From assembly GCA_025766275.1 (NCBI GenBank), contig JAFKAC010000010.1, forward strand, positions 1,550,001 through 1,614,000: a stretch of DNA of 64,000 nt, read 5' to 3'. Each line of letters begins with the position of its first letter. The first letter of the stretch is position 1. Made by a program: the position numbers and the translations under genes. The notes under the pieces were generated by a model. That model saw only the letters and a list, made by a program, of their open reading frames with translations, did not search any database and was not told the DNA's origin. Source of the DNA: Lactarius indigo. Lineage: Eukaryota; Basidiomycota; Agaricomycetes; Russulales; Russulaceae. This document shows positions 46,346-55,371 of the stretch, in pieces.

Positions 46346-48409
46346 GTGGCCGTAACAACAAGAGACCAGTGGACGAGCTTCCGTCCATATTCGCTCCTAA
46401 GAAGAGGAGAACGCAACGTCCCTACGCGCTTTCTACAAGCTGCCAGTTGGAGGGAAAGACAAGAAGAAACCGGATACTTTGTGGAATTTAACGGACCTTC
46501 AAGGTTCCGACCAGTTGAGTTCAACTTCGACCACTTGTGTTGGGTGGAAGTTACGTGGAACCCCATAGATTCCCAGTGGGACGCTATACGACCAGCCGGG
46601 CCCAGATATTGCTGCGACATCGACGCACGAGAGCTCAATAGCAGAGCAGATTGGGGGCCTATTGACGGACAAGTACGAGAACATTCTACTGGAGAAGTAA
46701 TATCGGAAGAAGAGGAGGAGCAAAGTCCAGACGAAAGTGAAGGACGAGAGCCGAATCAAACAGAAACCAGTGGGGGAGCAATACAGGATCTCCTCATTGA
46801 ACGAGCTGAGTCTGCACACATTACCGAACCAGAGCCAATTCACGTCCGATCACCAGCTATTATGGTGACAATAACAAGAGCAATGGAAGAAGTCGCGATT
46901 GAAGAAGCGCGCGCAATACAAGAAGAAGCACGAGAAATCCTCATGCCCATTAACCCCGAAACAGGTGTACGAATGACTGCAGACGACGCAGCCATCTTTC
47001 GAGCGATAGGGTCAGACAGAGGAGACCCCCCATCCGGACGGCAACCCGCATTAGATCTCCCACCAGGCTCGGGAGGACCGAGCGGAGACCCGCCGCCGCC
47101 ACCAGGAGGAGGCATCCCGTTTGATCTCCGAAGGACCGAACCACCCAGGATGCCACCCATGGGACCGCCAGGAGGTGGAGGAGGCGGTGGAGGAGGAGGA
47201 GGTGGAGATGCCGGAGGAAGAGGACCTCATAATGAAAAATTAACTGGTGAGCCACCTTCCATTTTCGACGGAGACAGACTCAAAGTAGACCAATTTCTAA
47301 TGCAGTGGCACGTCTACTGGGGCATGAATTTGGACGCCCCTATCATGCGCAACGACTACAGAAGATGCCTTCTGTTTCTTTCTTATATCAAAGGCGGAGC
47401 AGTCAGCGAATGGGTTCTATCCTTCCTGAATTGGCTCAACAGGCAAATACAACGGGGGATAAGTCCCTACACTTGCGATCTATGGAACGCCGTAGCCGAT
47501 GGGTTTAGCCAGAGGTTCGAAAACACACTGGAAAGAGAACAAGCTCAGGCCATACTACGAAAAGGCTACAAAATGGCAGGAGAGGACATTGATAAGTACG
47601 TCAACGACTTTGAACAGCTCGCGCGGAAGGCTCACTACCGCCTCAATGAACCCCAAACCATCGATCTCTTTACATCGGGTCTACCAAAGGAGCTGTTCAA
47701 AAACGCATTTCAGTTCGACGACCCTGTCACGTTCGACGACTGGAAGAGGGCCGTTCTCAAACGACAGAAGAACTACATCCACCTAAAAGCGCGACTCAAT
47801 GAGTATAAAAATACAACGACGCAACCAAAGAAACAGGGCGGCAATGCAGGGTGGACACTCCCACAAAACCTGCCACAAACTAACCCGTGGGCAATGGACA
47901 CCTCGGCCGATCGAGCAAAAGTGAGGCTCGCAGGGTCTGAAGATATCGACCTCAACAAATTGCCACACCGCGACTGGCCCACACCGCCGTTCCCGCCAAG
48001 AGGAGGACCGGGAGCTAGAGGACGAGGAAGAGGAGGATCTCGAAGGGACTTAAGGAACGTCCTTTGTTATAACTGTCACGCACCCGGCCACCTCTCACGA
48101 AACTGCCCATATCCGCGCACGCAGCAACAATGGTCGGCTGCCCCATCCAGTAGCCGCATGACCGAAACAACGGGATATCCTCAAGGACCCATCTCACAGT
48201 ACGCGCCATCACAGTATGCACCATCGTTGCCCGGGTACATGTCACCGGCGCCAAGCGTAACACCCGCACCTCAAATCAACGCGGCAAGCACGAGAACGGC
48301 AGGAGAACAGGCCAAGGAATGGCTCACACAGGTGGCCAACAGTACGGATGAAGTGAAGGATCTTATACTTCAAGATCTGTGGGGAAAAGAGGGTTTTCGG
48401 GACGCCTGA
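46346..48409 (+). CDS. gag: Retrotransposon gag (capsid and CCHC zinc knuckle)
   Basis: The frame is open from just after the PBS to TGA 48407-48409. The N-terminal part reads RDQWTSFRPYSLLRRGE, followed by an acidic Glu-rich region, a Pro/Gly-rich linker with a poly-Gly run and the capsid region (FDGDRLKVDQFLMQWHVYWG, YIKGGAVSEWVLSFLNW, EDIDKYVNDFEQLARKAHYR). An Arg/Gly-rich stretch and one zinc knuckle CYNCHAPGHLSRNC (about 48064) follow. There is no ATG near the start: the first in-frame ATG is 46862, although upstream codons look like normal gag. GTG at 46346 stands where a start would be expected. Translation therefore begins at a non-AUG codon, at a lost ATG, or late. Role: assembles the virus-like particle and packages RNA. 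Confidence 0.88.
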   Translation: MAVTTRDQWTSFRPYSLLRRGERNVPTRFLQAASWRERQEETGYFVEFNGPSRFRPVEFNFDHLCWVEVTWNPIDSQWDAIRPAGPRYCCDIDARELNSRADWGPIDGQVREHSTGEVISEEEEEQSPDESEGREPNQTETSGGAIQDLLIERAESAHITEPEPIHVRSPAIMVTITRAMEEVAIEEARAIQEEAREILMPINPETGVRMTADDAAIFRAIGSDRGDPPSGRQPALDLPPGSGGPSGDPPPPPGGGIPFDLRRTEPPRMPPMGPPGGGGGGGGGGGGDAGGRGPHNEKLTGEPPSIFDGDRLKVDQFLMQWHVYWGMNLDAPIMRNDYRRCLLFLSYIKGGAVSEWVLSFLNWLNRQIQRGISPYTCDLWNAVADGFSQRFENTLEREQAQAILRKGYKMAGEDIDKYVNDFEQLARKAHYRLNEPQTIDLFTSGLPKELFKNAFQFDDPVTFDDWKRAVLKRQKNYIHLKARLNEYKNTTTQPKKQGGNAGWTLPQNLPQTNPWAMDTSADRAKVRLAGSEDIDLNKLPHRDWPTPPFPPRGGPGARGRGRGGSRRDLRNVLCYNCHAPGHLSRNCPYPRTQQQWSAAPSSSRMTETTGYPQGPISQYAPSQYAPSLPGYMSPAPSVTPAPQINAASTRTAGEQAKEWLTQVANSTDEVKDLILQDLWGKEGFRDA
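48382..48388 (+). promoter_or_regulatory. -1 ribosomal frameshift heptamer GGGAAAA
   Basis: In the gag frame this reads G GGA AAA, the X XXY YYZ pattern, inside the 31-nt gag/pol overlap (48379-48409). Slipping back one base enters the pol frame at AGA 48388. Confidence 0.7.
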
Positions 48410-51400
48410 ACCCGTCAGTCTGGGTGAGGGCTCTTCAATGTAATTCTGTAATTGTGACAACGCGCTACCGATCTATGAGAATCCCAGTGACCGTCCGTAC
48501 AAATTACCAAACGACTGAAACAAACGTGCTAGTCGATTCTGGCGCAACCGATAACTTCATCCGACCCAGCTTGGCCAAACGGGCTGGCATCCAGACACAG
48601 CTGCTAGATACCCCTCGCAAAATATGGAATATAGACAACACGGAGAATAAAGCTGGGTTAATCACTCATTATGTTAACCTAGAGGTGAAAACACGAGGAC
48701 AGATAAAACAAATGACCTTCCTGGTCACCGACCTTGGAAGCGAAGACATGGTACTAGGCTACCCATGGCTAAGCGCATTCGAACCAACGATTAGCTGGGC
48801 TAGTGCCACCATACACCCCGACATGCAACCGATAGCGCTAGCAACCAACGAAGCACTACTATCGACAACAACCGTTCGAGCCCTCATTGTGGCCGAAAAA
48901 GAAGACATTGTGCGAGAACTAGAAGAAGAAACGTTCGCCAGAGCCACCACCTCGACGGAGCTGGCAATACAGGCGAAACAACAACAGACGGTAGCAGTAC
49001 TCCCGCAGGAATACACAATGTTTACCAGACTCTTCAACGAGCAAGCCTCACACCGCTTCCCCCCGGCAAGACCGTGGGATCATGCAATAGACTTCAAACC
49101 ATCCGCGCCGGCTGCCATCGACTGCAAGATCTACCCGATGACCCAAAAAGAAGAGGGCGAACTCAAAGAGTTTCTGGAGGAAAAACTGAAGCAAGGATAT
49201 CTACGCCCCTCTATCTCCCCATACGCATCCTCCTTCTTCTTCATTAAAAAGAAGGACGGAAAACTACGCCCGGTACAGGACTACCGGGTCATCAACTCCC
49301 ACACCATTCGGAACCAATACCCGCTACCGTTAATACAGGACCTTATTCTGGACCTCAGCAACGCCCACATCTATACAAAACTCGACATCCGATGGGGCTA
49401 CAACAACGTACGTATTCGCGACGGCGACCAGGAAAAGGCAGCGTTCAAAACTAAATTCGGCCTCTTCGAACCCACGGTCATGTTCTTCGGGCTCACTAAC
49501 TCCCCCGCCACCTTCCAGGCCATGATGAACCACATCTATCGCGACACCATCGCGAAGCACGAGCGGCTGGGCACTACCATACGCGTCTACATGGACGACA
49601 TTGGTATCGCTACTCACTTTGATCATGATCTAGCGGCCCATATCAACGCCGTCCGCGATGTTTTGCACGTGGCGGAGGAACACGACCTCTACTTCAAACT
49701 CGAGAAGTGCCTGTTCCACAAACCGCGGATGGATTACCTGGGGGTAATCCTTGAGAGGGGGGTGACCCGAATGGACCCTGTAAAAGTTCAAGGAATCAAG
49801 GACTGGCCAACGCCAACAAAAGTCAAAGACGTCCGTTCTTTCCTCGGCTTCTGTAACTTTTACAGACTCTTTATCCGCGGTTTCGCAACTCACGCTAAGC
49901 CACTCACCAAACTAACACGAAAGGACGAAGAATGGCGATGGACTGAAGAAGAAGAAAAGGCGTTTAACACCCTAAAACGACTTGTGACGGAGGAACCGGT
50001 GCTAGCACACCCCGTCCTCCAAGATCCATTCGAATTGGAAGTAGACGCTTCGGGCTATGCGGTGGGAGCCGTATTACTGCAAAAGAAATCTGACGGCAAG
50101 CGACATCCCATAGGTTACTACTCGGCGACGCTTTCCGAAGCCGAAAGAAACTACGACATCTACGACCTAGAGCTGCTTGCAATAGTTAAAGCCCTACGGA
50201 ACTGGCGACCACTTCTCGCAGGCGCCCCCCACAAGATTAAAATCTATTCGGACCATCTAAACCTACAATACTGGAAGTCACCACAGAAGATCAGCAGGCG
50301 AGTCGCCAGGGAAGTACTCGAACTTTCCGAATACGACTTCGAGATTCATCACATTAAGGGAAAGAACAACGGGCGGGCAGATGCACTGTCAAGACGACCG
50401 GATTACGACCAAGGCGTCGAAGACAACAGCGAAGTAGTGGTCCTGCCTCCCGAAATCTTCGTACGAACCCTTAACACCGCGCGAACCTTCATCGCCAACC
50501 CAAACCTATTACAACCACGCCACCAACAAGACGAAGAGGTGATCAAGATATGGGTCGACCCATATCGCCTTAAGAAAATACAAGGAGAGTGGTACAAGGA
50601 CGGCAGGTTCGTAATCACAGGGCCAGCATCGACTCAACGAGTACTAATACACGACCATCACGACTTGCCGATACATGGCCACCCGGGAATTGCAAAAACC
50701 CAACGCATCCTGGAGAGACACTACTGGTGGCCGCGACTCCGAAAAGACGTATACGAATACGTGCAAGGCTGCGCAGAATGCCAACGGAATAAAGTCAACA
50801 CAAGGCCCATACGAGCCGCGCTGCATCCCATCACACCGATTCTGGAAGCCATGCCGTTCCACACCGTAGCGGTAGACTTCATCACCAAACTCCCCGTCTC
50901 CAAGGGGTATGACAGTATACTGACTGTCACAGACCACGACTGTAGCAAGGCCTCAATCTTTATTCCATGCAGAGAGGAGATCACCGCAGAAGAAACGGCG
51001 ACCCTGTACGTCGCCCAGGTGTTCAAACGTTTCGGATTGCCGCGCAAGATAATAAGCGACCGCGACCCACGCTTCACATCCAAGTTTACCAGAGAAGTAT
51101 GCCGCATCCTGGGGATTCAACAAAACATATCAACCGCATACCACCCACGCACTGATGGACAGTCCGAGCGAACTAACCAATGGCTGGAACAATACCTACG
51201 CTTCTGGGTAAACGAGCGGCAAGACAATTGGGAAGCTTACCTGCCGATCGCCGAATTCGCGCACAACAATTGGCCACACGAACACACTAAAGAGTCGCCG
51301 TTCCAACTTCTGATGGGGTACAACCCACAAGCGGACTGGACGGATAAGCCATCTCCCATTCCCCTCGCAACCGCGCGACTGACACAGCTAAAAGAAGCTA

Positions 51401-52215
51401 GAGACGACGCCCAACGCCTTATAAAGAAGGCGCAAGAGTCATGGGTGCGCAACAAAGATACGCCCAAGTTCAGTATCAACGACCTCGTGTGGCTCGAGGG
51501 CAAGCACCTCCGAACCAATCAGCCTACGGCGAAGTTAGCGGCGCGACGCCACGGACCCTTTCGGGTGGTACAGGTGATGTCCCCTTACAACTATCGATTG
51601 GAACTTCCCACGCAGTGGAGCATCCACCCAGTGTTTCACATCGATCTTCTCACACCGTACAAGCAAACTTCCTTGCACGGAGAAAGCTTCACACGACCAC
51701 CGCCCGAGCTGATAGATGGGGAGGAGGAATATGAAGTCGAGGCCATTCTAGACACTCGGCATTTCGGCAGGGGAAGGCGCCTTCAATACCTGATCAAATG
51801 GAAGGGGTACCCAGACTCGGAGAACCAGTGGGTCAACAAGGACGACGTCTTTGTGCCGGAAGCGCTTCGCCTATATCAGGAAGTGCAAACCCACGGTAGA
51901 AGAGATAAAGTGGGAGTCGCTCGGACAGAGGACAGTCACCCCCTCTTCCTTCGCTCAGCCACTACTCTCATGCCCACTTCCCCACTACGACATGTCACAC
52001 AGGCGCAACTCCTCGACTCCCTCGCAGACGACGCCCGCGCCCTCTTGGCTGAGGACAGCGACACCGAAGTACCCAACACTCAGCTCGCGCCATGGACACC
52101 TCTTACGCCAGCAGAGGGGCCCATCACCGCACAAGAATGGACCAACATCGTCACCAGATTCCCAGACCCGACGACCACCCCTGACGACGACCGAGCCGTC
52201 GTCCACGTCTTCTGA
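48388..52215 (+). CDS. pol: Retrotransposon pol polyprotein with chromodomain
   Basis: This is expressed as a gag-pol fusion by frameshifting. In order it has an aspartic protease (VLVDSGATDNFI, about 48529), a reverse transcriptase (DYRVINSHTIRNQYPLPLIQ and the catalytic YMDD at about 49588), RNase H (FELEVDASGYAVGAVLL, YDLELLAIVKAL) and integrase. The integrase has an HHCC zinc finger (GHPGIAKTQRILERHYWW, CAECQRNK), catalytic AVDFITKLP, ISDRDPRFTS and AYHPRTDGQSERTN. Further on are GPF(Y/F)-like RRHGPFRVVQVMSPYNYRLE and a chromodomain (YEVEAILDTRHFGRGRRLQY then LIKWKGYPDSENQWVNKDDV, about 51729-51860). About 110 Ser/Pro/Thr-rich residues follow. No stop or frameshift interrupts it. The chromodomain is known to steer such integrases to modified histones. 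Confidence 0.95.
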   Translation, partial: RGFSGRLNPSVWVRALQCNSVIVTTRYRSMRIPVTVRTNYQTTETNVLVDSGATDNFIRPSLAKRAGIQTQLLDTPRKIWNIDNTENKAGLITHYVNLEVKTRGQIKQMTFLVTDLGSEDMVLGYPWLSAFEPTISWASATIHPDMQPIALATNEALLSTTTVRALIVAEKEDIVRELEEETFARATTSTELAIQAKQQQTVAVLPQEYTMFTRLFNEQASHRFPPARPWDHAIDFKPSAPAAIDCKIYPMTQKEEGELKEFLEEKLKQGYLRPSISPYASSFFFIKKKDGKLRPVQDYRVINSHTIRNQYPLPLIQDLILDLSNAHIYTKLDIRWGYNNVRIRDGDQEKAAFKTKFGLFEPTVMFFGLTNSPATFQAMMNHIYRDTIAKHERLGTTIRVYMDDIGIATHFDHDLAAHINAVRDVLHVAEEHDLYFKLEKCLFHKPRMDYLGVILERGVTRMDPVKVQGIKDWPTPTKVKDVRSFLGFCNFYRLFIRGFATHAKPLTKLTRKDEEWRWTEEEEKAFNTLKRLVTEEPVLAHPVLQDPFELEVDASGYAVGAVLLQKKSDGKRHPIGYYSATLSEAERNYDIYDLELLAIVKALRNWRPLLAGAPHKIKIYSDHLNLQYWKSPQKISRRVAREVLELSEYDFEIHHIKGKNNGRADALSRRPDYDQGVEDNSEVVVLPPEIFVRTLNTARTFIANPNLLQPRHQQDEEVIKIWVDPYRLKKIQGEWYKDGRFVITGPASTQRVLIHDHHDLPIHGHPGIAKTQRILERHYWWPRLRKDVYEYVQGCAECQRNKVNTRPIRAALHPITPILEAMPFHTVAVDFITKLPVSKGYDSILTVTDHDCSKASIFIPCREEITAEETATLYVAQVFKRFGLPRKIISDRDPRFTSKFTREVCRILGIQQNISTAYHPRTDGQSERTNQWLEQYLRFWVNERQDNWEAYLPIAEFAHNNWPHEHTKESPFQLLMGYNPQADWTDKPSPIPLATARLTQLKEARDDAQRLIKKAQESWVRNKDTPKFSINDLVWLEGKHLRTNQPTAKLAARRHGPFRVVQVMSPYNYRLELPTQWSIHPVFHIDLLTPYKQTSLHGESFTRPPPELIDGEEEYEVEAILDTRHFGRGRRLQYLIKWKGYPDSENQWVNKDDVFVPEALRLYQEVQTHGRRDKVGVARTEDSHPLFLRSATTLMPTSPLRHVTQAQLLDSLADDARALLAEDSDTEVPNTQLAPWTPLTPAEGPITAQEWTNIVTRFPDPTTTPDDDRAVVHVF

Positions 52216-53118
52216 AACGATCGCGGCGAGCGTGAACCCATCGCCGCTATCCCCCCAAGCGACGACCTCATCGGCGTTCGCGGAATTTTCCCGAGCAACG
52301 ACCAGCGTTCAAGCGCTGATGGAGTACGAGTTGGAGGGTTGGAAGAGGGTAGCGGCAGCGTGGCAGCAGGAGCAGCTGGACTCGGCAGCGGCCCGACTGA
52401 GGGAGATGCGCGAGCGACGGCAGCGATGGCGGCAGCTGAGGCTGGCCATGACGACGAAGATTATTACCCGGCGAGACACACCTTCCTTCGAACGAAACGC
52501 GACCCTGATAATCCCCTCATCACGCCCTGGCTCGTCTACTCCGACGGGTCCCCCATGTATCGAGGACGTGTGCGCGTGCCTGGCGCCGCCGATCACCGTC
52601 CGTTCACCGCCGCCGAGGACCCCGCACATGTCATTGCGCCTGAAGGGTTCCGGGCGAACCGACGACCCCATCACATTCGATACCCCATCACCGGACCCGA
52701 CGGAGTAGAGAGGGACGCGTCGCACGTCCAGATCATCGGAGGGGCAGACCCCCTCATCTTAGGAGTTATACCGGGCTCGCCACACGTCTATGGTAAGCCC
52801 CTCTACGCAGAACCCCATGTATCAGCGGCGCTCCGCCCCATATATCCGCACGAGGACCTCGTTGTCTTCGAAGCGGACAAGATCACCGACCGCGCACTCA
52901 ATCGCATCAACGACGAGTTGCTCACCGCGGAGGTTACGCGCTTCCGCGCGGCCAGCTATGAGCTGGATCGACTCCGGGCGAGAGTGAGTCAACTCCGCGC
53001 AATGATCGAGTGCGCACAAGACGACCGGCGCGACGCGATCTACCGCTTGGAGCATGCAACCGCGCTCGAGCGCATCGCCGACGAGCAGCGCGATTGGCCG
53101 GCCCGTGACTTTCGGTGA
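52216..53118 (+). CDS. Retrotransposon ORF3 region (unknown function)
   Basis: After the pol stop, open sequence continues to the PPT in two overlapping frames. One frame (51851-52708) becomes helix-rich (SVQALMEYELEGWKRVAAAW, then ARLREMRERRQRWRQLRLAM). The other (about 52339-53118, ending PARDFR) is longer and reads HTFLRTKRDPDNPLITPWLV, YPITGPDGVERDASHVQIIG, VFEADKITDRALNRINDELL and a terminal coiled-coil (YELDRLRARVSQLRAMIECA). The second frame has no ATG at its beginning, so it may be made by splicing or frameshifting from the first. I recognise no domain. It is not an envelope: no signal peptide or membrane segment is visible. Confidence 0.5.
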   Translation, partial: NDRGEREPIAAIPPSDDLIGVRGIFPSNDQRSSADGVRVGGLEEGSGSVAAGAAGLGSGPTEGDARATAAMAAAEAGHDDEDYYPARHTFLRTKRDPDNPLITPWLVYSDGSPMYRGRVRVPGAADHRPFTAAEDPAHVIAPEGFRANRRPHHIRYPITGPDGVERDASHVQIIGGADPLILGVIPGSPHVYGKPLYAEPHVSAALRPIYPHEDLVVFEADKITDRALNRINDELLTAEVTRFRAASYELDRLRARVSQLRAMIECAQDDRRDAIYRLEHATALERIADEQRDWPARDFR

Positions 53119-53135
53119 GCCAGGGGTCTCACGCT

Positions 53136-53149
53136 AGAAGAGGAGGTGA
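53136..53149 (+). promoter_or_regulatory. Polypurine tract
   Basis: AGAAGAGGAGGTGA directly abuts the 3' LTR, as expected for plus-strand DNA priming. Confidence 0.8.
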
Positions 53150-53476
53150 TGTTACGTTTCGACTCGTACCCTTACTGTACCGGTTGCAGCTACGGCGGTA
53201 AGGTAAATTAGTTGCGGACTTACTTACGGTGATACGGTAGTGTGATAGGCGATACGACTGATAGCTGACTGAGCGGTGCCTGTATGACTCGATACTAGTA
53301 CAGATACTAGTAGTATTAGGGTTCGAGATGTTTCTGCGATACGTTGGACGCTACTATACTGTGACTCATAGCAGCGCTTGAAAGCCTGCTCTGTTTGTAT
53401 TTAAACTGTCTTGTGAAGACCAAGATACGCCATCTTGGTCTTCTTGAATCGTCACTTGTTTCTTCGTCCTTTCTAC

Positions 53477-53516
<40 letters not shown>

Positions 53517-53683
53517 GTCCCCTCTGAGTAAGTGCGCCTTCGAGCGTTCATCAACGTCTGCACTTGGACCTCCGCGTCTTCAAGACAATCGTCACGCCTG
53601 AACCTCCGTGTCTTCAGGACCTTCGCTAAGTTGTTACCGCCTCTATAGAGCTCAAGTCGAGCTGACGTCGTGACGGCGTTACA
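53150..53683 (+). repeat. 3' LTR (534 bp)
   Basis: This matches the 5' LTR from TGTTACG to GTTACA. Differences noticed are one CT unit in the microsatellite and C for T within CTGTACCGGTTGC. Confidence 0.95.
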
Positions 53684-53688
53684 GAAGG
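53684..53688. repeat. Target-site duplication GAAGG (right)
   Basis: This is identical to 45786-45790. Confidence 0.92.
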
Positions 53689-54964
53689 GGTATCTTGGAA
53701 CCACTCTGGTAATTATACAGGTCGACTTGCAACGCCTCGTTGAAGAACCTGACAATACGATTAGCAAATTGACAGACAGTTAAAAGGTGGAATCATACCA
53801 GGTGATCTTGTGGTTCCATGTTGCGGAATCTGGAAGTCCCGCAAAGAGGTCTGTGCGAATATACTCAAGGTAATCATCAACATAGTTCCAGAATTGCTGA
53901 GGCGTGTACTCCTTCCCGGTGATTGCGACACCCCCATCGTTATCGTCGGCCTCATTTCCATCATCATAGTCACCATTGTCAGCAGATTGACCCTCATCCG
54001 TCCTAGCGCCCAGTGCTTCCAACTCGTTGCGCTTTAGCCCCACAAGGTTGGGGCTGTGGTCGGGGCGCATTTTCAATGAACGGTGTGCTCCAGTGGGCTT
54101 CTTCTGCCGGGTGACCTTGACAAAGTCCCGGAATGCGGACCGCTGATACTCAGGACAGAACAGTCACCGTGAAAATAAATATTACATACCAGGAAGGCGA
54201 ACCGTGCCCAGTGTTCCAGGGTGATTAGAACGCCCTTCGTCGAAAACAGCTTCTGGGCAAGCAGGCCAATGTGAATAGTTTTGCCGTCGTCCCGAAATGA
54301 CCCTTCGATCTGCCCGATGTTGGCTCAGCTAAGTACACACCCAAAAAAAAACATACGACCAACCTTTTGCTTGATGCTGCTTCGACACGCAGTGAGGGAC
54401 GCACTAACCAGACTCTCCAGTTGAGAACAATAGTCCGGGTCTTCCAATACCGCCAGTGGAATCTTGAAGAGCTTCCACTGATCCCTAATGACAGCCTAGA
54501 CGACTCGACAATTAATTTAACGGGTGTTTTCAGTCGCAGGGGACTTACCATCATCCGTGATGTGACATCAGTAACGTATGCGGGTATGCCAGGGGACAGC
54601 AAAGCCACTAGGAGACGATCCTGTAAACTGGTCTAGAATGCGTGGGTTAGAAATAGTTGTGCGTGCAGTAATGACAATACGTACCTTGAACTCGTCTGAC
54701 TCGAGGTAGGTATCACGCTGTACTTTGCTGAGCAATTTTTCCACCCTGAGAAGGCGCGCCTCCAAGAGGAGCAGCATGTCCAAGATAGTTGAGGCCTGCA
54801 TATTAGAAGACATCGGATAAGTTGAAACAGTATCAGTGTACCTCCGCAAAAGACATGAGTTGATTGGTATCAACACTGTAGAGGTGCGCAACACCTTCGC
54901 ACGACGATTTCAGACGCTTTGTCGTTCTAGGAGTAATCGGAGCCGTCATAGCTGGCCTGGCCAT

Positions 54965-55371
54965 GACTGCATCTTCCCTAGTATCATAGTCGTAATCATC
55001 ACTGTCCCTGCGGCAGCGAGTGCCACGAGCTGGTGTGGGTGTTAAGGAACCAGCACCAAGCGAGCGTCGGTCGAAAATCGAGGGTGTGGCTTCGCTGGGT
55101 GTTTGGGTGCTACAGAGTTCACGACACAAGCTCATTTCAATGAAATGAGCTTGTGCAATGGCAGTGAGTGAGCGATTGACGATGCAAAAGACACGAGCGA
55201 CAGACGTGACAGAACGCGACAAGACGCGAAGACGCGACACAGACGAATGCCGCTGTGGCACTTCAGGACAACAAACATGGCCAAACACAATCACATCGTA
55301 AAAAAAAGTCAAGCGATGGACAGTACGAGAGAATAGCGGGCGACAAATATATTGTATACTGTACGTATGAT
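54965..55371. other. Spacer between the two Plavaka-type genes
   Basis: It probably holds the accessory-gene promoter. A perfect 12-bp inverted pair (CTCATTTCAATG and CATTGAAATGAG) overlaps at about 55132-55149. No other gene seen. Confidence 0.4.

Larger units (their letters stand above)
45791..53683 (+). mobile_element. Full-length Ty3/gypsy chromovirus (Tf1/sushi-type LTR retrotransposon)
   Basis: The element is 7,893 bp long. Two nearly identical LTRs (536 and 534 bp) begin TGTTACG and end GTTACA, with a GAAGG duplication on either side. Between them are gag, pol in the -1 frame (protease, reverse transcriptase, RNase H, integrase, chromodomain) and an additional downstream open region. 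The LTRs differ essentially by one CT unit and at least one C/T change, so insertion was recent. All pol motifs are intact. It lies inside the accessory gene of a Plavaka-like element. Confidence 0.95.
45721..54964 (-). pseudogene. Plavaka-type accessory gene, split by LTR retrotransposon
   Basis: The minus-strand gene starts about 54964 (MARPAMTAPITPRTTKRLKS). Its exons read ILDMLLLLEARLLRVEKLLS, DRLLVALLSPGIPAYVTDVT, DQWKLFKIPLAVLEDPDYCS, LITLEHWARFAFL, an acidic linker and EYTPQQFWNYVDDYLEYIRT. The penultimate part is FFNEALQVDLYNYQSGSK, reaching IPL at 53684. There the 3' LTR begins. The missing end lies beyond the retrotransposon at 45721-45790 and reads RPSSDQLPMWQETLHTS before a TGA at 45721-45723. 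Across the GAAGG target site the two pieces are in the same frame, so the break is due to the insertion alone. The function of this family, usually next to the transposase, is unknown. Confidence 0.7.

Noticed and set aside
52216..53118. Envelope gene of an errantivirus-like element
   Set aside because: No signal peptide, cleavage site or membrane segment; the sequence is hydrophilic and helical.
55132..55149. Inverted pair CATTTCAATGAAATG as a transposon end or operator
   Set aside because: Too short and lacks a partner elsewhere; more likely incidental in the intergenic spacer.
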